A DNA stretch of 34,295 bases from a bacterium (GTDB lineage: Bacteria; Patescibacteriota; Minisyncoccia; UBA10092), in assembly GCA_021790275.1 (NCBI GenBank), contig JAJYIB010000003.1, forward strand, positions 1 to 34,295, read 5' to 3'. Shown piece by piece: positions 21,320 to 27,776 of this stretch. The notes beneath the pieces were generated by a model. The model did not search any database. It had not been told where the DNA came from and saw only the letters and a list, made by a program, of their open reading frames with translations. The position numbers and the translations under genes are program-made. The stretch's first letter is position 1, and every line of letters starts with the position of its first letter.

Positions 21320-21970
21320 TTATATTTTGCCGGCGCTTTCAAGTTTTGCCTGAATCACGGTGCGCATCGAAGACGAACCGACCGGCCAGCAGGTTATCAA
21401 GGCGATATCCGACTCGCCTTGCGGAATCTGCGCCAGCAATTCGTTGGTTTTGGCCGGCGTTAAAACGTCGTCGGCAAAAACTTTGTAAGCCAATTTTTTA
21501 TTTCCGTAAAAAACATAAACTTCGTCGCCTTTTTCGAGCTTATGCAAAAGCGCGAAAATCGAACCGTAGTCGCCGCGATACCAAATCGCTTTCGAGCTGT
21601 GCCCGAGAATAACCGAACGGCCGTTTTCGCCGAACTGCTGGGAGCCGGGATAAAACGCGACGCCGCTTTCCATCGCCGCCAATATCGTTTTATTGTCCCC
21701 GTCTTTCGGAAAAACGATCGGAGACATCGTGGCGGTTTTGGGAATCGCAAGATAATAGTCGTTTTCGCTTCCGGACGGTTTTTCAACCGCGCCGCTTAAA
21801 CCGAGAATCGGCCAATTTTTCAAATCGGACCCGAAAGGGGAATTGACGACCAAATCATAGCGCAAAATCCGAAAATACGCTCCACCGTTCAAAACCAGAT
21901 AAACCGCGAACGCGGCGGCAAAAAATATCGCGGCGAATATCGCCAATTCTTTTTTAGGATTGATTTTCAT
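21320..21970 (-). CDS. Sortase
   Basis: 216 aa: N-terminal membrane anchor (about 9-27), then the sortase beta-barrel with His124 (VILGHSS), Cys194 (LITCWP) and Arg203 (SMRTV), the complete catalytic triad. The frame is open to 22060, but the ATG at 21970 begins right before the anchor and overlaps the upstream stop by 17 bases, suggesting coupled translation. It links a sorting-signal-bearing protein to an acceptor on the cell surface; the adjacent repeat protein is the obvious substrate. TAC-type TITTC is replaced by ITCWP, placing it outside classic class A. Confidence 0.92.
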   Translation of the reverse strand: MKINPKKELAIFAAIFFAAAFAVYLVLNGGAYFRILRYDLVVNSPFGSDLKNWPILGLSGAVEKPSGSENDYYLAIPKTATMSPIVFPKDGDNKTILAAMESGVAFYPGSQQFGENGRSVILGHSSKAIWYRGDYGSIFALLHKLEKGDEVYVFYGNKKLAYKVFADDVLTPAKTNELLAQIPQGESDIALITCWPVGSSSMRTVIQAKLESAGKI

Positions 21971-22970
21971 TCGTTTCCGTATCGGCTTTCGCTTCCGATT
22001 TTTTGATCTTTCCGATTTTTCTTTCAAGAATCGCGCCGTTATAAGCGTCGGCCAGAGCAATTCCGTGTCCGAACCGCGCTTTGAATAACAACAAATAAAT
22101 CGCGGCGGCCAGAATCAGCCCGCCCGGAAAAACCCAAAGCCATAGATCTTCCGGCCCCGTCGCGGCGTTGGCCACCGGAGTTGAAATACTTTTTGCCGGC
22201 GCTTCGGTTGCCGCCTGCGCAACGGGCACGGATGCGGTTTCGTAATTCGGCGCGTAGTAGCTTGCGGCATAAGCCGTTTGATAAGGCACTGTGAAATTAG
22301 GATAATTGGCCGGATTGGGCGCGGCGGTGGCGGCATAAGCGACCGGCGTTTGAGGAACCGTGAAATTATATTTTCCGATATCGGGCGCCTGGTATGCGTA
22401 GCCGTAAGAAGCGGGAGTGAAAGAAAAATTATAATGACCGATATCGGTCGAAGCCGCCGGATTTGTCGCCGGAATAACGGGCGACGGGAAATTGTAATGG
22501 GCGGGATTCGCGTCGGAATACGAATCAGACGGCGCGCCGTAATAAGGAACGTATCCATATCCCGAAACATTGTTCGTGATGGGATAGTTGTAAGTTCCTA
22601 TATAGACCGTCGAAGGATAGCTGTAAGTTCCGATGTCCGCCGAAGCCGGATAGTTATAAGTTCCTATATCGGCCGAGGATGGATTATTGTAAGTTCCGAT
22701 ATCGGCCGTCGTAGGATAATCGTAAGTGCCGACATCCGCCGAGGACGGATAGCTGTAAGTTCCGATGTCCGCCGCAGACGGATAGCTATAAGTGCCGATA
22801 TCGGTCGTAGAAGGATAAGTTCCTGTATCGGCCGAGGACGGATTATCATAAGTCCCGATATCCGCGGTATCCGCGCGAACCATCGGAGTCCAAATATTAA
22901 AAGAAAACAAAAATACCGCCGCCAAAAGCGTCAATGATATTTTCTTCGATGCAAATTTTATATTTTTCAT
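21954..22970 (-). CDS. Surface protein with DIGTY tandem repeats, probable sortase substrate
   Basis: 338 aa. Signal peptide (1-33, cut near VRA-DT), then nine tandem units of 11 residues (one of 9) with consensus DIGTYxYPSSA over 37-133, then looser echoes (DIGHYNFSF, DIGKYNFTV, NPAHYNF) to about 225, an Ala/Pro-rich stretch, and a C-terminal TGPEDLWLW followed by a membrane helix and a basic tail. TGPE before helix and positive tail has the layout of a cell-wall sorting signal, with TGPE in place of LPxTG (inference). The tail is long (about 40 residues, EAKADTETNENQS). Strong Shine-Dalgarno (GGGGAG). Confidence 0.8.
   Translation of the reverse strand: MKNIKFASKKISLTLLAAVFLFSFNIWTPMVRADTADIGTYDNPSSADTGTYPSTTDIGTYSYPSAADIGTYSYPSSADVGTYDYPTTADIGTYNNPSSADIGTYNYPASADIGTYSYPSTVYIGTYNYPITNNVSGYGYVPYYGAPSDSYSDANPAHYNFPSPVIPATNPAASTDIGHYNFSFTPASYGYAYQAPDIGKYNFTVPQTPVAYAATAAPNPANYPNFTVPYQTAYAASYYAPNYETASVPVAQAATEAPAKSISTPVANAATGPEDLWLWVFPGGLILAAAIYLLLFKARFGHGIALADAYNGAILERKIGKIKKSEAKADTETNENQS
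22572..22862 (-). repeat. 33-bp coding tandem repeat (DIGTY units)
   Basis: Nine units, eight of 33 bp and one of 27 bp, encoding DIGTY-[SND]-[YN]-P-x-x-A. Third codon positions vary between units, so the array is old and the protein sequence is under selection rather than recently amplified. Confidence 0.85.
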
Positions 22971-22998
22971 ATTTATTCTCCCCTTCTTTTTTTCCGTT

Positions 22999-23004
22999 AT
23001 TATA
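22999..23004 (-). promoter_or_regulatory. Possible -10 of the repeat protein/sortase operon
   Basis: TATAAT on the minus strand, about 30 bases before the ATG at 22970. The region 17 bases further upstream lies in the terminator stem and has no good -35, so readthrough from the preceding gene may contribute. Confidence 0.35.
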
Positions 23005-23008
23005 ACCG

Positions 23009-23063
23009 AAAAAAAGAAAGAGGCGGAAGATTTCGTCCCGCACTGCGGGACGAAATCTTCCGC
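23009..23063 (-). terminator. Strong intrinsic terminator
   Basis: A perfect 19-bp stem (23023-23041 with 23045-23063, 3-nt loop) followed on the minus strand by CTCTTTCTTTTTTTC. It ends the 320-aa protein transcript. Confidence 0.85.
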
Positions 23064-23067
23064 TAAT

Positions 23068-24030
23068 CTACGGCGCCGGATGCTGATATGGGATCATATC
23101 AGCATTACCGACGCTATCCTGCTGCTTGGAGTACGCGACGAAATAAATTCGCGCCTCCTGTATTCCGTCGTTGATCTCGGCTTGCAATACGCCGGGATCG
23201 ACGACGAGCGGCAAACCATCGGGAGGTGAAACCATAATCACCTCCCGCGATTTGACGACAAGCGCCGTTGCCGAATCTATAAAATTCGGATCGAACGCTA
23301 TCGTCGCCTCGCCGCCCTTGCTCACAACCTCAAAGTGAGCGTCGGCGGCGAACGCGCCGGACAAAACGATTTTTTTCCCGTTGACATAAATCGTTTTGCC
23401 GGCAAACCTGTCGGCGCCGCGGCTGACTTCGACATCGAAGCGGACAGTGTCCGGCGCCGGCTTGATCGAACCGTCGGTCAGGCCTTTGCGGATCACCGAC
23501 CCGATGTCGCGGGACCGGCCGGTCAACTTATTCGCTCCGACAACAACGTCGAGGCGAATTTTGAACAGTCCGGCCGGCGGCATCGTTGCCGCGATTCTTT
23601 TTTCCGCCGCAATCTTTGCGATTGCGGCCTTTTTCGCATCGCGCGCCGGCCGGTGGTACGGCTTTTTTGCCGCTTTCGCGCGCCGACGCGAAGCTTTGCG
23701 GATCGTCGCCGATTTTGAGACGGCGATTTTCGCCTCACCGACGTAAATCTCCATCGGCGTGCCGGAAGGCGCGCCGATATTCACGCTGATGCCGTTTTGT
23801 GACGGCGCCGGCGTAACTGCCGGCGACACGGCGGCCGCAGGCGGAATCGGCTTGCGCGCCGCCTGTTCCGCCTTATCTTTTTTCACAACAAAAGATAAAG
23901 CGAAAAACAAAGCGACGGCAATCACAACAATCAATAGCGTTACGCCAACACTCACCACAACGCTACCGATCCAATCATCACTCCCGATGTAGCGAACATC
24001 GCCGCGTCTTCTCCAGGGCCTTTTATCCAT
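23068..24030 (-). CDS. Single-pass membrane protein of unknown function
   Basis: 320 aa. A basic cytoplasmic N-terminus (MDKRPWRRRGDVRYIGSDD) precedes one strong membrane helix (about 20-49), a Pro/Ala linker, a very basic stretch (about 105-150, SRRRAKAAKKPYHRPARDAKK) and a C-terminal domain rich in short beta strands (FKIRLDVVVGANKL, then VRFDVEVSRGADRFAGKTIYVNGKKIVLSG). No catalytic motif or family recognised. Good Shine-Dalgarno (GGAGGTG), a consensus promoter and its own terminator make it a well-defined single-gene unit, probably well expressed. The basic region may touch anionic wall polymer or nucleic acid; that is a guess. Confidence 0.75.
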   Translation of the reverse strand: MDKRPWRRRGDVRYIGSDDWIGSVVVSVGVTLLIVVIAVALFFALSFVVKKDKAEQAARKPIPPAAAVSPAVTPAPSQNGISVNIGAPSGTPMEIYVGEAKIAVSKSATIRKASRRRAKAAKKPYHRPARDAKKAAIAKIAAEKRIAATMPPAGLFKIRLDVVVGANKLTGRSRDIGSVIRKGLTDGSIKPAPDTVRFDVEVSRGADRFAGKTIYVNGKKIVLSGAFAADAHFEVVSKGGEATIAFDPNFIDSATALVVKSREVIMVSPPDGLPLVVDPGVLQAEINDGIQEARIYFVAYSKQQDSVGNADMIPYQHPAP

Positions 24031-24057
24031 AATAGCCCACCTCCAAATAAATTTATA

Positions 24058-24074
24058 AAGAGCAAAATGCTCTT
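24058..24074 (-). promoter_or_regulatory. Hairpin in the 5' leader of the 320-aa protein gene
   Basis: Perfect 7-bp stem AAGAGCA/TGCTCTT with a 3-nt loop, between the start site (about 24084) and the Shine-Dalgarno. It could stabilise the mRNA or bind a regulator. Confidence 0.35.
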
Positions 24075-24090
24075 ATGGACTTGCCCCAAT

Positions 24091-24119
24091 ATTATACACT
24101 ATATATTTATTTCCGTCAA
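24091..24119 (-). promoter_or_regulatory. Sigma-70-type promoter of the 320-aa protein gene
   Basis: On the minus strand, TTGACG (24119-24114), a 17-nt spacer and consensus TATAAT (24096-24091). One of the strongest promoters in the window. Confidence 0.8.
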
Positions 24120-24138
24120 ACAAACGCGAAAAGACGCA

Positions 24139-24187
24139 AAAAAACGGGAAAGCCCGCCCCGCAATGCGGGGCGGGCTTGAATTTTTT
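24139..24187. terminator. Bidirectional intrinsic terminator
   Basis: A perfect 13-bp GC-rich stem (24150-24162 with 24166-24178, loop AAT). T runs follow on both strands (plus GAATTTTTTTC; minus CCCGTTTTTTTG). It ends the methyltransferase-SBP-M15-VirB2 transcript. Confidence 0.8.
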
Positions 24188-24203
24188 TCGAACACCGAGG
24201 CAA

Positions 24204-24545
24204 TTATCTTCCTTGCAGGAAATTTACGATAAACGGCTCGACGGAATACGTCAAAACCGCGACCACAATGCCGATGATGGCATAAATCAAAACGTTTTTG
24301 GCTTTTTCATGCGCCGCCGAACTTGCTCCCGCGAAAAGAAATAAAATGGCGGAGTAAATAAGCATTATAACAGAAACGATGGCCACGGCCGCCGAAAGAA
24401 ATGTCAAAACATTGCCGAGAATGGTGAGAACTCCGGACGGACTGGTTATAATCGGCCCCTGTAAAATATCAGCCGCCGCCAAAAACGGCAGAAGAGCCGC
24501 CAAGCCGAATATCCCCGCCCCTGTTTTTATAAAATTCTTTTTCAT
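24204..24545 (-). CDS. VirB2/TrbC-like pilin-family membrane protein (second copy)
   Basis: 113 aa: a signal sequence (1-25, ending LAAAD), a short linker and two long hydrophobic helices (about 38-72 and 83-108) split by the charged loop AGASSAAHEKAKN. Size, signal and helix-loop-helix layout are those of VirB2/TrbC conjugative pilins, which pack helical hairpins into a T4SS pilus. No VirB4 or other T4SS gene lies in the window, so a pilus is not shown. Last gene of the operon, 33 bases after its paralogue. Confidence 0.75.
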   Translation of the reverse strand: MKKNFIKTGAGIFGLAALLPFLAAADILQGPIITSPSGVLTILGNVLTFLSAAVAIVSVIMLIYSAILFLFAGASSAAHEKAKNVLIYAIIGIVVAVLTYSVEPFIVNFLQGR

Positions 24546-24578
24546 TATAATAATTTTAATTTTAATTATTTACCGATT

Positions 24579-24929
24579 TTAAAAACTGCCGCTTAAAAAT
24601 CCTTTGATAATGCTTGTGATGCCTTTCGCCACCAGTAAAATCACAATTCCGATTATAGCATACCACAAAGTTTTCCGCGCCTGCGTCACTTTATCTTTGT
24701 TGCCGCCGCTTGTCATAAAAATCAGCGCCGACCAGAGAATGATTATCGTCGATATCGTCGCGCCGATTTCCAAAAGCCAGGTGGCTATTTTATCGATCAA
24801 AGTCGGAATATCGCCGGCGCCGATGGGATTAACCAGCTCGACGGCAAGCGCTTTTCCTCCCACCATAAACATTATGGCAAAAACAAGCGAAAAAATCAAG
24901 AATGTTTTCATAAACAAATTATACCGCAA
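24579..24929 (-). CDS. VirB2/TrbC-like pilin-family membrane protein (first copy)
   Basis: 116 aa. Signal peptide (about 1-28, ending KALAVE), then LIDKIATWLLEIGATISTIIILWSALIFM, the loop TSGGNKDKVTQARKTL and a second helix (WYAIIGIVILLVAKGITSII). MTSGGNKDKVTQARKTLWYAIIGI is a recurring layout of VirB2-like proteins in CPR genomes as I recall them. The second start (MKTFLIF) is also possible. It begins six bases after the peptidase fusion stop. Confidence 0.78.
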   Translation of the reverse strand: MRYNLFMKTFLIFSLVFAIMFMVGGKALAVELVNPIGAGDIPTLIDKIATWLLEIGATISTIIILWSALIFMTSGGNKDKVTQARKTLWYAIIGIVILLVAKGITSIIKGFLSGSF

Positions 24930-24934
24930 GCGGT

Positions 24935-25801
24935 TTATTTAGTAAACGTCGTGTCCCAATGATCGCCTTCGCGGGCGAAAATCACGCCGTTCGGCGCTTT
25001 GTATTGAATAGCGCCGTCGCTTCTTACGCCGATATCGGTAAAATTACCGGTAATATAATTATTAAGTGCCGGATTCAGCGCGAAATCCAATTTATAGCCG
25101 CCGGAATGACTGCCGACGCCGCTGCCGGAATGCCCCAATTCCGTACCGCCCGTTATTTCGAGATTGCAATGGCACTGGTTTTTTAATTGAAGCGCTTCCG
25201 CCACCGTTGTTGCCTGAATGCCGCCGACCGACGTGCAACCGCCGGAAACATTTTGAAATCGAGTATCGGCCGGACAAGCGCTTTTATTGACCGAAATGCC
25301 GTTTGTTTGGAAAACGTCTCTCGCGCCTTGTTCCGTCAGCGTTCCTTCCGGACCGGCCGTGCCGCCGGCGCCGCCTCCGCCGAATTGCCCGCCGCCTCCG
25401 CCGGGAAATCGCCCGCCGGCCGCCGGTGCGGCCGGCGGCATCGGAGCCGTGTTGGCCGGAGCGATGCATTCGACTTTATTCCACGGCCATGGAAAAGCGC
25501 TTTTATTCACCGCGAAATTGACAATCGTGTTGAGCACCAGCCAGGAACCGAAAACCCAGAAAACGCCCCAAAGCAGAATTCCCAATCTTTTTTTGGCATC
25601 GGAAATCTTTGTCGGCGACCCGCCGGAAAACATAAACATAAAAGCGATGATTATCGCCATTAAAGTTATCAGAGCGAACGAAGTGTAAATCAGAAAATTC
25701 ACTATATTCTGGATTAAAACGAAAAAATCGCAAACGGTGCAGGGATGAGGCGCATAACTGGTGGCGCAAGGCACAAGGCCTCTCAAAAAATTCAGATTCA
25801 T
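24935..25801 (-). CDS. VirB2-like membrane domain fused to an M15-like peptidase domain
   Basis: 288 aa. The N-terminal half has two helices (about 28-60 and 72-97) around the loop SGGSPTKISDAKKRLG, the same hairpin as the two pilin genes downstream. A Pro/Ala and Gly-rich linker (113-150) leads to a C-terminal domain with Cys pairs and a zinc-peptidase pattern: His232-x6-Asp239 (SHSGGYKLD) and Glu278-x-x-His281 (EGDHWD), as in M15 D,D-peptidases. This would tether a peptidoglycan hydrolase to the membrane or to a pilus. Start overlaps the SBP stop (ATGA). Confidence 0.75.
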   Translation of the reverse strand: MNLNFLRGLVPCATSYAPHPCTVCDFFVLIQNIVNFLIYTSFALITLMAIIIAFMFMFSGGSPTKISDAKKRLGILLWGVFWVFGSWLVLNTIVNFAVNKSAFPWPWNKVECIAPANTAPMPPAAPAAGGRFPGGGGGQFGGGGAGGTAGPEGTLTEQGARDVFQTNGISVNKSACPADTRFQNVSGGCTSVGGIQATTVAEALQLKNQCHCNLEITGGTELGHSGSGVGSHSGGYKLDFALNPALNNYITGNFTDIGVRSDGAIQYKAPNGVIFAREGDHWDTTFTK

Positions 25802-27129
25802 TGGTTTTGATTCTGCATCAATGATGAAACTTTCGCCGCGGCATCGCCGAGCGCGTCGGCCGGCTTCGCGCCGTTTAACGTCACCGCATTTATCATATCC
25901 TGAAATATGCGGTTGATGGCGTCGGGGTCGATTTTATACCAATCCGCGGCCGACAAAACCGAATCGGCGAAAACTCCGAGATCCGGCGACGATTGTTCTT
26001 CCCCCAAAACATCGCGGCGCGAAGCCGGCCGCGCAACTTCTTTTGAAAAATAACTATTCACATCCTTGCCGGTAAGAAAAACCAAGAAATTCCAGGCGGC
26101 GGCGGCATTCGGCGAGGCGGCGGGAACGCTGTAAGCCCAGAAATCGGCATAATTCACCGTTTTCGAAGCGCCGGAAAGCTGGGGAACGGGTGCAATGCCG
26201 ATGCGCAAATTCGGCGCTCTTTGCTTTAATTGATTCAAGTCGGCCGCATATCCGAAAATAACAGCCGTTTGTCCCGAAACGAACGCGTCGGCGGAATCGG
26301 GCAGGCTGTTATTCCAAGAATAAGCGTCGGAATTCGGATTTGAAAAATCGGTGTAAAAGCGCAAAGCCGATTCGCCCGGCTTGTAAACCGAACCGCCGGA
26401 AGTTATCGGCTGATCGAAAGCCGCCGATCTGCCGTCGTCGCTTATCATCTTAGCGCCGGCCTGCATCATCAGCAAACTCGCGATATCGGCGGAGTGTTCG
26501 ACATTATCGGCCGTTCCCAAAGCGGCGCCGGATTTAATCAGATTGCCCGCTTTGTCTTTTGTCGTCAGTTTTTTTACGTCTTTGACAAAATCGTCCCAGT
26601 TGGCGGGCGGCACGGCGATGCCGGCCGCATTGAACAAATCTTTGTTGTAAAACATCGCCAGAGCGTCGGTCCAGACGGGCAGAGCGTAAATTTTGTTCTG
26701 CGAAACGAAATCGGAAACGGCGACATCGGGAAATGTGTCCTGAAAAGTTCTCAAACTCATCAGCGATTCGGGAAGCGGCGAAATTTTATTGCCGTGTTTC
26801 GGAAGCCAGGAAGAACGAAACATTATGATATCCGGCGCCTTGCCCGAAGCCAGCGCGTTTATCAAATCCTGTTCGTAAGTCGCCGGATCTTTCTGGACAT
26901 AATCGAAAGAAACGCTACCGTTGGTTTTTTTGTAAGCGTCGAAAACCGGCTGCCACGCCTGCCGATCGTCATAAAGCCCCCAAAATTCGAGGGTTACTCT
27001 TTTCGTGGCGCCCGGCCGCGCGCCGGGGATGATGCCCAAAAAAACCGAAAACAAAAGCAGAATGATTACGACAACGGCGCCGATCATAATCAGCGTGCCG
27101 CGGGTTATTTGATTGCCTCCTATTTGCAT
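25798..27129 (-). CDS. Membrane-anchored extracellular solute-binding protein, family 1
   Basis: 443 aa. A single N-terminal helix (about 12-35) anchors a MalE-type periplasmic-binding fold: VTLEFWGLYDDRQAWQPVFDAYKKTNG, APDIIMFRSSWLPKHGNKISPL, DALAMFYNKDLFNAAGI, FVSGQTAVIFGYAADL and AWNFLVFLTGKD. It would bind sugars or oligosaccharides, but no ABC permease or ATPase gene is in the window. There is no lipobox; anchoring is by an uncleaved helix. Four-base overlap with the peptidase gene and a 3-nt gap to the methyltransferase put it in one operon. Confidence 0.88.
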   Translation of the reverse strand: MQIGGNQITRGTLIMIGAVVVIILLLFSVFLGIIPGARPGATKRVTLEFWGLYDDRQAWQPVFDAYKKTNGSVSFDYVQKDPATYEQDLINALASGKAPDIIMFRSSWLPKHGNKISPLPESLMSLRTFQDTFPDVAVSDFVSQNKIYALPVWTDALAMFYNKDLFNAAGIAVPPANWDDFVKDVKKLTTKDKAGNLIKSGAALGTADNVEHSADIASLLMMQAGAKMISDDGRSAAFDQPITSGGSVYKPGESALRFYTDFSNPNSDAYSWNNSLPDSADAFVSGQTAVIFGYAADLNQLKQRAPNLRIGIAPVPQLSGASKTVNYADFWAYSVPAASPNAAAAWNFLVFLTGKDVNSYFSKEVARPASRRDVLGEEQSSPDLGVFADSVLSAADWYKIDPDAINRIFQDMINAVTLNGAKPADALGDAAAKVSSLMQNQNQ

Positions 27130-27132
27130 ATT

Positions 27133-27669
27133 CTAAATTTTTTTAAAAATATAGCCGAAATGATGACTGCCGGCATCAAGCGTTTTCGATTCGCCAAAAC
27201 CGTTTGCGTCGATAAGCGTTTTTAATTCTTCTTCCGAAAGCCGCAAATTTTTTTGAGGGCCGAGTCCGATATACGGTTTCCATTCGATAACGGCCAATTC
27301 GCCGTTCGGCTTTAAAATTCGCCGCGCTTCATTTATCAAGCCGTTCTTGTCTTTCACTTGAAACAAAACATTGGCGATAAACACCAGGTCGCAAATTCCG
27401 TCATCGAGAGTCGAACCGCGCGGACGTTCCAAATCCGATTCTATCGTTTTGATAATGAAAAGCCCGTCGAGGCGGGCGCGCGAACGGACGGCTTCGAGCG
27501 ACTGCGGCAAAATGTCGATGGCGAAAATTTTTCCCGAGGGTCCGGCGCTTTTGGCGAAAGCGACGGAAAAAAAACCGTGCCCCGCGCCGAAATCGGCAAC
27601 AGTCATCCCCGATTTAACGTCAAGCTGGGAAACAACTTTGTCGATATTTATAAATCCCTTTTCTTCCAT
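27133..27669 (-). CDS. Class I SAM-dependent methyltransferase
   Basis: 178 aa. Motif I VADFGAGHGFFSVAFAKSAG (about 24-43), acidic loop IFAIDI, motif at DLVFIANVLFQVKD and post-motif EARRILKPNGELAVIEWKP place it in the UbiE/Methyltransf_11 group. The target is not predictable; small-molecule, lipid or rRNA substrates are all possible. First gene of the envelope operon. The ATG at 27669 has no Shine-Dalgarno. Confidence 0.88.
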   Translation of the reverse strand: MEEKGFINIDKVVSQLDVKSGMTVADFGAGHGFFSVAFAKSAGPSGKIFAIDILPQSLEAVRSRARLDGLFIIKTIESDLERPRGSTLDDGICDLVFIANVLFQVKDKNGLINEARRILKPNGELAVIEWKPYIGLGPQKNLRLSEEELKTLIDANGFGESKTLDAGSHHFGYIFKKI

Positions 27670-27700
27670 CGATCTAATTTTACAATAGAAAATAAAAATA

Positions 27701-27753
27701 AACTATCCACAAGAAAATTCCCGCCGCCTCCGCAAAGCGGAGGCGGCGGGAAT
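27701..27753 (-). terminator. Intrinsic terminator downstream of hppA
   Basis: A perfect 17-bp stem (27717-27733 with 27737-27753, loop AAA) followed on the minus strand by TTTTCTTGTGGATAG. The tail is only moderately T-rich, so some readthrough into the methyltransferase operon is likely. Confidence 0.7.
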
Positions 27754-27776
27754 CCGTCTCATCCCCAACACATTCG

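Noticed and set aside
22572-22862. CRISPR-like regular repeat
   Set aside because: The 33-bp units are contiguous without spacers, coding and in frame, and have synonymous drift.
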